A DNA stretch of 64,000 nt from Blastocladiella emersonii ATCC 22665 (Eukaryota; Blastocladiomycota; Blastocladiomycetes; Blastocladiales; Blastocladiaceae). The stretch is from NCBI GenBank assembly GCA_025594325.1, contig JANHCV010000005.1, positions 1,515,501-1,579,500 of the forward strand, given 5' to 3'. The position numbers and the translations under genes were made by a program. The notes below the pieces were generated by a model that ran no database searches, had not been told where the DNA came from, and worked only from the letters and a program-made list of their open reading frames with translations. Each line of letters opens with the position of its first letter. The first letter of the stretch is position 1. Positions 29,569-40,641 of this stretch are shown here, in pieces.

Positions 29569-31032
29569 ATGCAACCCATGGAAGGCGGACCGAGTGCACC
29601 GCGGCCCGCGCCGTCGACGCAGCTCGGCCAGCTGCAGCGCCGCGGGCACCTCGCCGTCGGGGCGTACCGCGTCGCCGTGGACGCGCTGTTCGCCGACATC
29701 CGGCGGCTACACACCGCGTACCTCGCCCTGCCACCGCGGGACTTTGGCTACGCCGAGTTCGCTCGCGTGTGGTCCGCGGGCGACTTTTCGCTCCTACACA
29801 TGGCGACGCCCGTCCCGTTCGGCCGCGCGGCGTGGTTCCGCGCTTTGACGGCGGTGGTGCTGGACTACACGGTCCCACCGCTCGGGTTCGCAACCGCCCC
29901 GCCCGCGCCGGGGACGCCTGCGCCCGTGCTGACGGCGGCACGGCGCGCGCAGCTCGTGAACGGGCAGTTCGCCGTGTACGCGCTGTTCACGCTGTGGGCG
30001 ACGCAGCCCGCGCACCTCGGCGCGCCCGTCGCGGTGCCGGTGACGATGGCGCACCTGCACGCCATGACGTCGTGCGCGCGCGCGCTCGCGGATCATTCGC
30101 GCGAGACTGCGGCGCGTGTCGCTGCACAGGCGCAGATCGGGATCTACGCGCCCGCGACGGGGGCGGCTGATGCACCGACCCCGCCGCCCCCACCGCCGCC
30201 TCCGCCCGCAGGCGTCAGTCCGATCGGGACGGGTGCCGTCGACGCGGCGTGGGTCCTGAACCAGTGTCTCGAGCGCGGCGTGTTCGAGTTTGTCCCGTGG
30301 CTCGGCGGCACCCCACCCGCTTCCCCCTCCACACCCAACGCGTGGCAGCTGACGATGCCCGCCGACGCGATGCACACGCGCGCGGTGCGCGGCGAGCAGG
30401 GCGACGGGTGGACGCGGCTGCTGGTCCCCGTCGCTGCCGCCGCCGCGCCGGCAGACAAGTGGAAGCCGCGGCGAGCCCCGTCCGGGATCCAGCCGGGCGC
30501 CGCGCGCACCGAGCTGCAGGCGCTACGGCTCACGCCGGCCGTTGGCGCGGGGTACCTCGAGCAGGCCGAGGCGCGCGCGTTCGCGTACGCGGGGCTGCGC
30601 GATCCGGCGGCGACTGTCACCCAAGAAGAAGTGGAGGTGGACCCGCTCGAGCTGCCCGCCGACCTGCAGCCCGACCCGTGGTCCCACGCGCGCGAGCCCA
30701 ACGACGACGGTGACGAAGAAGACCCCACAGTCCCGCGAGACCCGTGGCGCGCGGCACAGGCGATCGAGGCGGCGGTGCACGAGTACCACGTCAGCCGGGC
30801 GGCGCGGCTCGAGCACGCCGAGGGGGTCCTGGCGACGCTGACGCCGGCGACTGCGCGGGCCGTCGCGGCGGCGGGCGCGGGCGCGGGCGCGGGCGGGATC
30901 GCGGCGGCACCCGTGCCCGAGGACTGGCGCGCGCCGGCGATCGGGTCGATTATGCGGGCGCGGCCGGTGACGGGCCCGCGGTCGGGGAAGCCGGGGCGGC
31001 CGGTTGCGCATTCGGTGCGTGGGAACGAGTGA
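29569..31032 (+). CDS. SNAPC1: SNAPC1 (SNAP43)-like snRNA transcription subunit
   Basis: An intronless 487-aa frame from ATG 29569. Residues 30-230 resemble the SNAPC1 domain: FADIRRLHTAYLALPPRDFG, FARVWSAGDFSLLHMATP, FRALTAVVLDYTVPP, the QFAVYALFTLWATQP block (like LYLLYGLYNTQ in the human protein), and after a Pro-rich linker DAAWVLNQCLERGVFEFVPW. SNAPc binds the proximal sequence element of snRNA promoters for Pol II and Pol III. The C-terminal half is Ala/Pro-rich and acidic with a long Ala/Gly tract near residue 445. The identification rests on pattern, not on a search. Its 3' two thirds are duplicated at 47841-48864. Confidence 0.65.
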   Translation: MQPMEGGPSAPRPAPSTQLGQLQRRGHLAVGAYRVAVDALFADIRRLHTAYLALPPRDFGYAEFARVWSAGDFSLLHMATPVPFGRAAWFRALTAVVLDYTVPPLGFATAPPAPGTPAPVLTAARRAQLVNGQFAVYALFTLWATQPAHLGAPVAVPVTMAHLHAMTSCARALADHSRETAARVAAQAQIGIYAPATGAADAPTPPPPPPPPPAGVSPIGTGAVDAAWVLNQCLERGVFEFVPWLGGTPPASPSTPNAWQLTMPADAMHTRAVRGEQGDGWTRLLVPVAAAAAPADKWKPRRAPSGIQPGAARTELQALRLTPAVGAGYLEQAEARAFAYAGLRDPAATVTQEEVEVDPLELPADLQPDPWSHAREPNDDGDEEDPTVPRDPWRAAQAIEAAVHEYHVSRAARLEHAEGVLATLTPATARAVAAAGAGAGAGGIAAAPVPEDWRAPAIGSIMRARPVTGPRSGKPGRPVAHSVRGNE

Positions 31033-31088
31033 GATACAATACATGTCCACGCTTGTATTTATTACTATGTGTGTGAAGCTACCTACGA

Positions 31089-33331
31089 CTAGATGCGCAG
31101 CGTGTGCAGGCCGACGCTGTAGTCGTGCGCGAGCGTGGCGAGCCGGTGGGCGGCGTTGGGCGCGAACGCGAGCGTCTCGACCTTGCAGTTAGCCCGGACG
31201 CCGGCGTGGACCTGGGTCGGGTGGAGCCACGGCTCCGTGGTCGGGTTGTACCGCGCGCGGACGTAGCGGAGGTCCCACACCATGACGCCGCCGGCGGGCG
31301 CGGGGTTCCCCGGCGCGGGCTTCATGTCGTTGGTGCCCGACACGAAATACCGTCCCTGGTACGGGTCGACGGCGGCGACGTGGTACTGCGAGAGGTTCGT
31401 CGTGGACGCGAACCCCCAGACGGCCTGGACGGTGCGGGTGAGGTCGGCGTCGGGCGCGGCGCGCAGGGTGCGGGTGTCGATGACGCCGAACTGCGAGTCG
31501 TTGGCGGCGAGCGAGATGTAGACGAGGTGCGGGTCGGCGGGCGACGTGATGACCTGGTTCATGCGCCGGCCCTTGGTGTGCGTCGACCACACGGTCACGT
31601 TCTTCTCGAGGTCCGTCCACGCGAGCCGCCCGTCGAACCCGCCCGTGAACAGCGCGTTGCCGACGAGCGCCATGCTGTTGATGCGCGCCGTGTGCACCGA
31701 CGGCACGTCGAACTGCCGGTAGTGCTCGGGCGCACGCAGCACGCTCGGGTACGCGCTGCCGCCACCGTCCTCGAGCTGCCACAGGTGGATCTTCCACTCG
31801 TTGCTGCGGCCCGCCGTCAGGAACACGCGCGGGTCGAGCGGGTCAGCGACGATCGCCGACAGCTCCTTGGTGTACGGGATGAGATCGAACGCGTGGTCGG
31901 TCGTCGTGACGCCACTTCCCCCACCCACGACATCGACCGTGAGCATACTCAGCAGCGCCGCGTCCTTGCTACTCCCGTCGCCCGGCTTGTGCGCGACGAC
32001 GAGGTGCGAGTCGCCGACGAACGCCATGGCCTCGGACCGCAGCGTCGTGTCGCCCTGGAACCCGGCGTGGTGCAGCACGCGCCGGTTGCGCGTGTCAATG
32101 AACCGCGCCCCGCCGTCCATGTGCGCCGTGACGACGAGGTCCGACGCCGCGGCCGACGGGTGCCACACGATCCCGCGCGGCTTGCGCGGCGCCACCTTGT
32201 CCATGACCACCGACGACTCGAAGTCGAGCAGCGACGCCGTCGTCACGGGGCTCGGCGACCGGGTATCCACGCGGGCGGGCGGCGCGGGACGGGCCGGGCG
32301 TGCGAGCGCGGGTGCGACCGCGGCGACTGCTGGCTCCGGGACGCGTGCAGGCTCTGCGACTCGCGCGGGCGGAGCCGCCTGCGTCGCCGCCGCGGCGCGC
32401 ATCTGGTTGAGCGCGGTCCGAATCGGCTGCTCTTCGTCCTCCTCGTCACCACCACCCGCGATCGCGTCCGCGACCGCCGCAACCGCCTCGCGGCGCTCCG
32501 CATCCAGCGCGGCCTTCTGCGCCATGAGCGCGGCGATCTGCTCGTCGAGCTCGGCCGCGCGCGCGTCGAGGGACTGGAGCCGCGCGACGGCTTCCTCGAC
32601 GGAGCCGAGCGCGGCGAGGGCGCGGCGCGGGACTGCGTCGTCAATGACGGCGATGGCGGGCGGTGCGGCGGCGGCGGTGGGTCGGGGTGGCGAAAGCGGG
32701 GTCGCGGCGGGCGCGGGCGCGGGGGTGGGCGCTGGGTAGTCGACCTCCTTGAGCCCGAACGGCGGGCGGGTAGCTGCGCGCGGCTCGGGGGCGGGCGCGG
32801 CGGGCGCGGGCGCAGGGGCGGCGGGTGCGGGCGCCGCGGCGCCTGGCGCAAAAGTCGGCGAAACCGGCGCCGCCGTCCCCTGAGACCGCGGGATGGTCGG
32901 AGGCCGAACGCGCGGCGCGGGAGCAGGCGGGGCCGGCGCCGGCGCGGGGTCGCTGTTACGCGCCCGCTTCGCGCCGGTCGCTGCGGGCTCGGCGTCGCTC
33001 GGCCGTTTCTCGGGGCGGCGGCGCGGGTCAGCCGGCAGCGGCTTCATGGGCAGCGGCGGGGGCAGGTCGCCGGACCGTTTGCCGTCGGGCGTCGCGGCGG
33101 TACTCGAGTCGGATTCCGAGTCCGACGACGACGAGGACGAGGAGGAGGAAGATGACGAGGAGCAAGTCGACGAGGTAGGCACGACCGCGACGACGCGCGT
33201 CCGCGGCGGTTTGGGCAAGGGTGGGAGCGGCGGCGACGGCGTCGGGTCGCGGGCGGCGGGCTCGGGCTTCTTGGCCGGCTGCTTGCCGTGGTCGCGGGCG
33301 GGCTGCTGCTCGCGCGCCGAGTCCTTTTTCG

Positions 33332-33362
<31 letters not shown>

Positions 33363-34406
33363 GTTGGTCTGCGGTTGCGGCTGCTGCGGCGGCGGGTTCG
33401 CGGACCGGTTGCTGCTGTTGCTGTCGCGCGGCGGGTTGGCGTTACTCGACGACCCGCGGCCGTTCGCGGTGTTGTTGCTCCCGTTACCGCGGCCTCCATT
33501 GTTGCCGTTACCACGTCCACCAGCCGAATCAGGCCGCGCGACACCCGGCGGCGTCGCCGGCCGACTCGGCCCCCGCTGCGCCGGCGGCTGCGGCGCGCGG
33601 TAATGCGGATCGTGCCCGGCGCCGTGGTGGTGGTGGTACTCGTCGTCGTCCTCCTCGTCACCGTCGAGGTTGAAGAAGGGCTTCCGCGCCGGCTGCGGCG
33701 CCGGCTGCTGCTGCTGTTTCGGCTGCTGCTGCTGCCTAGACCCACTGCGCGCGCCGCGCCCACCATCGTTAGCGGCGGAGTTCGGGCGGCGAGTGTCGCG
33801 CGAGTATCCCCACATGTACTCGTTGGGTTTCGGCGGGCCACCCGTGCCGCCGGTGCTGCGGAACCGGGCGTCGGCCGGGTCGACGGCGAGCGGGCGCGGC
33901 GCGGCGAGGCCGCCGTGGTAGTGGTAGTGGTTGTCTCGCGACTGCGGCTGCACGTGCGCGGGCGGATCGTCGCGGTGGTGGTGGTGGTGGTGAGGGCGGT
34001 CGCGGGACTGGTCGCGGTGGTGGTTGCGGCGGTCGTCGTTGTTGTAGTAGCGGTCGTCGTAGCCGTAGCCGTCGTCGGCGTGGTACCCGTCGTCGTGGCC
34101 GTAGCCGTAGCCGTATCCGTCGTCGTAGCCCTCGCCGCCGTAGCCGTATCCGTCGTCGGCGTGGTGCTGTCCCTGGCCCTTGCCCTTGCGGGTGTGGCTG
34201 TTGCCGCGGCGGCTGCTGCTGCTGTTCCCACCACCACCACTGCTGCCGCCGCCTCGACGGCTACTACTGCCGTTGTTGTTGTTGTTGTTCTGCTGGCCAC
34301 GGTTCCCGCTACCGCTGCCGGGCCGTCCGCCGCGCCCGTTCCCTCCGCCCCCATTCCCGCCCCCGCCGCCGCGGTGCTGGTGGTTCTGGCGGTCATGCGG
34401 ATTCAT
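31089..34406 (-). CDS. WD40-repeat protein with long disordered N-terminus
   Basis: A single 1105-aa exon from ATG 34406. Residues 1-600 are low complexity: Gly/Asn and His runs, tandem DDGYGYG units (about 85-125), poly-Gln (about 345-360), poly-Ser near residues 420-430, and many Pro/Ala stretches. Residues 605-660 form a predicted coiled coil (LGSVEEAVARLQSLDARAAE and following). From about residue 715 on are WD40-like blades: GIVWHPSAAASDLVVTAH, ARINSMALVGNALFTGGFDG, SQYHVAAVDPYQGRYFVSGT, and CKVETLAFAPNAAHRLATLA near the end. WD40 propellers scaffold complexes. The prion-like N-terminus suggests an RNA or condensate role, which is inference. Ends 57 bp from the SNAPC1-like stop, convergent. 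Confidence 0.8.
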
Positions 34407-34740
34407 TGCAGAGAGTGTGTATCGAGTGCGGGCAGTCGCCGGCTGCTCGCGGGTGCGGTTCGGGGACGATGCGGGCGGCCAGCTGTGATCGGCGGAAGGG
34501 GCAGCGAAAGTTTGTCTCCGGCTCCACGTGAGGTGAGCGAGACAGCAAACGGCTGACTCCCTCGCGCGCGGCGCGACGCGACGCGACGCGACGAAGAAAG
34601 GGGAAGGAGAGAGGGCGACGGTCTAGTTATTTGATTGAGCGGACGAGGACAGGTGCAGGATAGGGATCATGGGTGGTGGTGGAAGCCGTTGGTTGATGCT
34701 GTTGGCGCGCCGGCTGGTCCGTGGACCGCATCAAGCAGAT
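34407..34740. other. Intergenic, nothing seen
   Basis: A 334-bp gap between two minus-strand genes. It includes a short GCGACGCGACGC repeat near 34573-34593 but no supported gene. Confidence 0.4.
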
Positions 34741-36615
34741 CTACACGGCGACTTCGGTCAGCACACGCCCACCGCGCTCGCTCAATCCCAGTCCCACCGA
34801 ACCGAACGTACCGCGTGACTGGTAGAAGAGAATGTACGCGGACGACGACGCGGACGGCGGCCCCGCGGCCTCGGGGTCTCCGAAATACTTGGCGATGTGG
34901 GCCTCGGTGACGAGCTCGACCGTGTCGTCGTCGAACAGGAGCCACTTGTCGGCGGACCGGATCAGCGCCACGTAGTGGCCGTGGTTCGGGGTCCCGCCAA
35001 TGTGCACGACGATCGCGAACAGGTCGTACTGGCGGTCGGTGCCCTCCACGTCCTACAGCCCGAAGTGAGCGAGGGCGAGGGCGGGGAAGGTTCTCCCAAA
35101 AAAAAAAAGCGTACCGAGTTGAAGAGGCGCAGCTCGGTCGGGAACACGACGCGGTGCATGAGCTTGACGTGCTTCTGCTGCTGCTCCATGAACTTGAACC
35201 GCTTGAGGTGCAGCGCCATGACGAGCGGGAGCTTCTTGATCTTCATCCTACGGCCATGCTTCGCGTTAGTGTCATTCTCCAATCGAGCCAAGCGCACACG
35301 TACGATCGCTCGGCCTCCTGCAGCCCCGAGCACGTGTCGCAGTAGAACTTGTCCTTGTGGCACATCATCTCGCTCTGCGAAAAGTTCCACAGGCACGACG
35401 CGATCGACGAGTTGGCCTCGACGTCAATCGACAGGTCGAGGAAGCACTCGCGCGTCTGCGTGGTCGCCTCGCACGTCAGGCACCGCGTCTCGGTCGCGAG
35501 CTCGCCCTCGAACAGCTCGTGGATCCACGTTTTCTGGGTTGCGCCGGTGGCAGCGCTGCTGGTGGACCCCGTGTGATGGCTGCTGGCGTCGCTCGTGGTG
35601 CCGTTGGCGGCGGGCGCGGTCGCCTTTTTCTCGGCGACGAGGATCTCGGCGAGCGCGTTGAGCAGGTAGTTGAGGAACTCGTGCGCGTCCTGCTGCTGCG
35701 TGGACCGGAAGACGACTACACACAAACACGCGCGCGCGCATCTCGTGTCAGCAGGACCCACGGTGAAAGAGAAGACCCGCAACCGTACTGTTCTCCTTCT
35801 TGACCTTGTTCACAAACCCCTTGGGCCCAATCACGCCCGTCCGCTTCTTCTGGGCTGCGACGCCGCGGAACAGCTCCTTGAGGTGGCCGAGCAGCGTGTC
35901 GTCGAGCGCCGTGGTGATGTTGACGGTGCCCGAGCTGAGCATGCTGCGCGGCAGGCTCGGCGTGGACTTTTCTTTCGTCTGCGCCGCCGCGGGGGTGGCG
36001 GTGCTCGAGCCGAGTTTCGCGCTCGCGGTGCGCTTGCGCAGGAGGTTCGGGCTGCTCAGCGGCGACCCGTTGCGCGACGGCGGGCCGCTCGTTGCCGCGT
36101 CTTCCTCCGCTAGGGCGGGGGTGGAGGCAGCAGCGGGCGCGTGCCGCACATGGTGGCTGTCGACGTCAGCAAACGCGGCGGCGGGCAGGTCGGCGAGCGT
36201 CTTGAGCGCCGGGTGGTGCAGCACCGCGTCCCGGAAGGGGCGGCAGAAGTAGAGCGCCTGGATGACCGAGTTGCAGTAGCTACGCGACACGATGGCGGCG
36301 GCGGGTCAGGGTACCTGCACTCTGCGCCATCATCAATCGCGGGTGCCGTACCATGTGTTTCCAAACTAGGCGATGCGACGTGGCGCGTCAGTCCATGCGA
36401 TCGCGGCCATCTAGCGACCACCGCGGAAGCGTACGTTCTCGAGGCCAAAGTACCGCTCGGTGCCCTCGATCTCGCCGGGCGACGTCGGCGGGCCCGCGGC
36501 TGCGGCGGCCTTGGACGACGACTACGGGTCGCGCGCGCGGATCATCATCAGTCCGCGAGTCCATCCATCGGGCGGGCAAGCGCGGACAACGGACGTTGCC
36601 GAGCCACTTGAACAT
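34741..36615 (-). CDS. USP12/46: USP12/USP46-type ubiquitin hydrolase, seven exons
   Basis: Exons on the minus strand: 36615-36595, 36521-36435, 36365-36352, 36279-35789, 35715-35304, 35247-35115 and 35052-34741, total 489 aa with every phase consistent. The joined start reads [20 protein letters not shown], the hallmark of the USP12/USP46 deubiquitinases. Cys41 is the catalytic cysteine and its codon is split across the third intron. [16 protein letters not shown], two zinc-binding CxxC pairs (RCLTC and YCDTC), [10 protein letters not shown] and the catalytic histidine in [12 protein letters not shown] follow. An 80-residue Ser/Pro insert (about 70-150) lengthens it relative to the usual 370 aa. 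The family needs WD40 partners (UAF1/WDR20 type) for activity. Exon 3 is only 14 nt. Donors include GTCCGT and GTACGY. Confidence 0.93.
36352..36365 (-). other. 14-nt microexon of the ubiquitin hydrolase
   Basis: Bases TTTGGAAACACATG encode F-G-N-T plus the first two bases of the catalytic Cys codon. Flanking introns are 69 bp (36366-36434, ends CTAG) and 72 bp (36280-36351, starts GTACGG, ends GTAG). Without it the conserved FGNTC motif cannot be formed. Confidence 0.88.
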
Positions 36616-36917
36616 TGCGGGCCACTGCTGCAGGTTGGTTGTTGATGCGTTGAGTTGGAGAAATCGCACTCCCTCACAGAGGGTTTGGGGGAGGCGCAGG
36701 AAGGAGAGAAGCAGAGCGGAGAAGAGAAGCAAAACGGAGCGCCACGCCACGCGCCGATCCACGCGGGCCCATGCGTCACCTGACGCGCCGCGCCGCCGTC
36801 TCGCCCCGTTCCCGCTCCGCGCCGGTCGGCCGTCTCACACCGGGGTGCTCCCAACCCCCCCCCCCTCACATACACCTCACACCTCGCAATCTTTGCAACC
36901 TGCTGCAACCGCCAACC

Positions 36918-37498
36918 ATGGATCACTCGAAACCAATGCACGCGCGGCCGGCGCACGCGCGCGTCCCGACCGACGAGAACCGAGCGCCGACGACGCCAGG
37001 CCGGCTGTTCGGCGCTGCCAAAACGCTTGGGGTCAAGAGCGACCCGGTTACGGCGTCGTCTTCCTCGACTTCGTCGCCGTACCGCCCGACGCCGCAGAAG
37101 GCGGTCCTGGTCGCCCCCACCAGCAAGGTCCGCTGCTGCTCTGCACTCACCAGCGTCAGTGGTGAATTCGACTCACCCTCCCCTCAACCACGTAGCCACC
37201 AGCGGACACCCAGCTCGCCGACTTGCTCTCGCGGATCACGCTGCTCGAGACGCAGCTCGCCGCGTCATCCGAAGCCGAGTCGCTCCTCCGCGCGCAACTC
37301 GCCGACGCGATCGACGACCAGGAGACGCTGGCGCTGGCGCTGGCGCAGGAGCGCGCGGACCTGGCCGACTGGCAGGCGCTGGCGCGCGACGCGGTCGCTG
37401 AGAACGATGCGTTGCGCGCCAAGCTCGTCGAGATGGGCGTGGATCCGGACACCGTCGTGGTCCACGAGGCCGAGCCAGGAGAAGATGCTACCGAGTGA
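36918..37498 (+). CDS. Small coiled-coil protein, unknown
   Basis: Exons 36918-37127 and 37196-37498; the intron (68 bp) has donor GTCCGC, a CTCAAC-like branch and acceptor GTAG in phase 0, giving 170 aa. Residues 1-70 are disordered with TPGRLFGAAKTLG and SPYRPTPQKAV, plausible phosphorylation or docking sites. Residues 75-150 form a continuous heptad-like coiled coil (LADLLSRITLLETQLAASSE and onward), and the tail is acidic. The family is not recognised. Residues near DENRAPTTPGR resemble a degron or nuclear motif, but this is speculative. Shares a divergent promoter with the ubiquitin hydrolase (303 bp). Confidence 0.7.
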
Positions 37499-37578
37499 AA
37501 TAAACCATGATTTGACTGCGAAATAAAGGTTAAAGGTCTAGTATTAATGGTAGGTAATCAATCAACGACGACAATCAA

Positions 37579-38211
37579 TCAGAGCCGCAGCAACCGCGCG
37601 AGCGCATCCCCACCGGCCCGGGCCAGCACCGCGTGCGCGTCGCACACGGCCTCGACGTGCGCGAGCAGGCGCGCGGGCGGGCACCAGAGCCGGTGGCTGA
37701 GCGTCTTGATGAACACGCGCTCCATGGTCAGGATATCGCGCGCCGAGTACACGCCGCAGATGGCCGCGAGCGTCGCAGCGGATGCCGCCGACAGCGACCC
37801 ACTCGAGCTCGCCGAGTCCGTCGACGCGACCGACGACCCGGACGGCAGGACGGGCGGATCGTCGCTCATCTTGGTCGCGAGCAGGAGCGCGGCGAGAAAC
37901 ACGCGGTGCGGGGTGTCGCGGCGGCACTGCGCGCGCGACCCCTGCAGCGCCGCCAGGAACTGCGCCAGGTACACGTCCGCGACGGCGAGCGTCGGCAGCG
38001 TGGTGCCCGTGATGCGCACGAGCCGCCGGATGAACACGCGCAGGTCTGCGGGCGCCGCAGGGGAGGTGTCGCCCAAATCGGCGGCGAGCGAGGACGCCGG
38101 GAACGCCTTGTGCAGCTGGTCGGCCAGGTGGTCGGTCCAGCACGCGGGCACCGCGCCGTGCAGCGCCGCGAGGTCCGACGCGACGGTCGAGGTGGTGGTG
38201 GTGGAGATCAT
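37579..38211 (-). CDS. PHO80/PCL-type cyclin
   Basis: From ATG 38211 a 210-aa protein. The cyclin box reads LRVFIRRLVRITG, TLAVADVYLAQFLAAL, HRVFLAALLLATKMSDDP and, after a Ser/Ala insert, YSARDILTMERVFIKTLSHR. This is the layout of fungal PCL/PHO80 cyclins that activate Pho85-type CDKs. The open frame extends further upstream to about 38376 but without an ATG, so the start at 38211 (MISTTTTS) is preferred. An upstream coding exon cannot be excluded. Confidence 0.8.
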   Translation of the reverse strand: MISTTTTSTVASDLAALHGAVPACWTDHLADQLHKAFPASSLAADLGDTSPAAPADLRVFIRRLVRITGTTLPTLAVADVYLAQFLAALQGSRAQCRRDTPHRVFLAALLLATKMSDDPPVLPSGSSVASTDSASSSGSLSAASAATLAAICGVYSARDILTMERVFIKTLSHRLWCPPARLLAHVEAVCDAHAVLARAGGDALARLLRL

Positions 38212-40478
38212 GATGCTTGGTGGTGGAGATGGTTTAGAGCTTGATGGTGGAGGTATTGGTGCTGTTGGGTACTCGATTCGCGGCGACTGCGACGCGTACG
38301 ACGACAGGTACGACGGCCAGGGGCGAGGGTTTCGAGGCGGGGGCGGCGGCAGCGGGCGTGGCGGCGGCAGCAGCAAGGTGCGAGGTTACGGGCGCCATTC
38401 ACTTGCGGGTGAGGGAAGCGAGGTACGGGGGCAGGAGGAGCCAAGGGCGGGGGACGGATGGAGCGGGATGGGCGGGCGCGGACACGAAATGCGTGTGTGG
38501 TGCTTGGGTGGCGGCAGACGCAGCGGTCGGTCGCGTCGATCAGTCGGTGGCGGTGGTGGGGGCGGGGAGCGCCAAGGACCGCAGCGAGTTGTTGGAGTTG
38601 TTGATGAAGAGTGGATTCACACACACACACGCTCGAGCACAGCCAGACGGGACGAGGCGAGAGTGGGGTGGGGACGGACGGACGATGCAGACTAGGTCGA
38701 GGAGGCGACGGAGTGTGCAGCGTGCGCGCGCAAGGTTCGGGTTCGGGGGGATCAAGGGCAGGGAGCAACGAGGCAGGAGTGCGGGGTCGCGACGAGGTCG
38801 ACAAGGTTCACGGCAACAGGGCGAGCAGTGTGGTTGTTCAGGGCGAGGGATTTACTGACGGGCGGCCATCTCGGGCAGACGCGGGCAGCAGATTCGAGGC
38901 AAAGAGGAGAGCGTGGTGGTGGGGTAGTGGATGAGGTGCAAGGCCGCGGGCGGACTGGACGGCGCAGAGACGAAGTGTGAGTGGTCGGCCGAGATGAAGT
39001 GAGGTCGAATTCGGCGGTCCGAGGTGCTGCAGCGGACGACGAGGGCGGCAGGAGTGCGTTGCCGCAAGTGAGGACGGGGGGAGGGGGGCGAGCCCCGCTT
39101 TAGAGGCGGGTCGATGACGACGAAAGCGACGACAAGCGACGCGCCGGCCGAGAATCACGAGCAGCAGGACAACAGCCAGCCCGGGGCTTGCCGCCGAGCC
39201 GACCGAACACTGCGATTCATCATCCGCCGCCACCACCGCCGCCGCGGCCGCAGCGGGGCGCCGCGTCGGCGTGGGGGTGGGCGCTGCGCGTGCGCGCCGC
39301 GGGCTCGGTCGGCCGCTCGCGCGCGCGCGCGGACATTTCACGCGGGGCGCGCGAGTGCGCAGCAGCGTGGGAGCGCGGGCGCCGCGAACCACGAGCGAGC
39401 GAGTGAGCACTCACGCGGGCGTGCGCCGGCGCCCCGGCGAGCTGGGATGGGAACCCGTGCCGCTTGGCGTGGCCATCGTCGCCGTCGTCATCCACGTCAC
39501 ACACAGCTGGCCACCGTGGGCCACCGCGCTGCACGGCCCCGGGAAGGCCGAATTCCCCACTCGGGCGCTTCGTCATCGTCGGCTGCGTCACCGCCAATCG
39601 TCCCCGCGGCGCGGCGGGCGAGCGCGGACGTTGCACGGCACCCGACACCGCACTCGTCGTCGTCCCTGAGCAGCACCAACCTCGGGCGCGGAAGGAGGGA
39701 GGGTAGAGCGTGCGTACCAGGCAAGCAAGTGCGGGCGGTCGGCGGACGTCGAGGAGCGCAGAGCAGCGGCAACAGCAGCAGGGCGGGGAGAGGAGGGTCG
39801 TCTAGCGAGGTCTATGGGACGGGACGAGGCCGGCGGTGGTCGGGGCGTCGGGTCGGGTCGGTCGGTCGGTCGAAGAGCAGCGATCACGCTGGCGTCGGCG
39901 ATAAGGGAGAGCCGCGGAGGGAACGGGGACGGGGACAGGCCAGAACGGACGGGAGACGGCGAGGTGGGAGACGCCGGCCTTAAGAGAGCGCTGGCTGCTC
40001 CTCCTCGTCCGCGGTGACGGCGACGGCCGGGTGCGGGTGATGTTGATGTGCTGCTCCGCGTGCGGGTCGGGGCGCCACCGGCCCGTTCGAAGCGGCCGTG
40101 ACTTGGCCCGCGTTTCACGAGGGCGGCCGATGAAACCAAGGGGGCGCAGCGCGCTCCTTTTCTCCAAATCCAGCGCGCGCTCGTCGCAGGGTCAGGCCGA
40201 CCCATGACCAGCGGACCGTGGTCGCCGTCGAGTTTGCACGCGAGCAATTCGTGGCCGTGATGCGCCACCTGACCTGCCCCCGCGAGCCACGGTGCGCGTG
40301 CGGACGTTTCGCCCCCAAAGCGCTCACGTGGATTCGCGGCACGTCAACGCACGCCACGCGTTCCCCGCACTTTTCTTACGAGGTAAGCCTTGCCGAGAGC
40401 GGACGTCATGGTTCCGCGGCGACGGCGCGTCGCAGAACCATGGGGTCGGTCGGCCTCGTGGCGCGCGCGCGCGGGCGG
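38212..40478. other. Long GC-rich intergenic region, no gene recognised
   Basis: More than 2.2 kb without a recognisable product on either strand. Many overlapping short ORFs are Arg/Ala/Pro-rich as expected from GC-rich noncoding DNA. It presumably holds the cyclin promoter and 5' UTR and the left flank of the receptor array. Spliced small genes or noncoding RNA could be missed. Confidence 0.45.
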
Positions 40479-40500
40479 TCACATGTTTTCGCGGCGCGTC
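40479..40500 (+). promoter_or_regulatory. TCACATG and GTCTCGC words before receptor copy 1
   Basis: TCACATGTTTTCGC starts at 40479 and is followed by GCGCGTCTCGC, 157 bp before ATG 40642. Copy 2 has the same TCACATGTTTTCGC at 41810, 159 bp from its ATG. Confidence 0.4.
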
Positions 40501-40641
40501 TCGCACCGAGCTGGAGACACCCGACCCCGCGCCACGCTTTCCGCGCTCTCATCCCTTGCCGATGAGCTCGGCTCTTGAGACCAGCTCTCTCCATGCAAAT
40601 CGCCTCCAATGTAACCCCCTCGATGAGACTGCGCGCAAGAA

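Noticed and set aside
33288-34556. 422-codon Val/Arg-rich plus-strand ORF
   Set aside because: It mirrors the low-complexity N-terminus of the WD40 gene.
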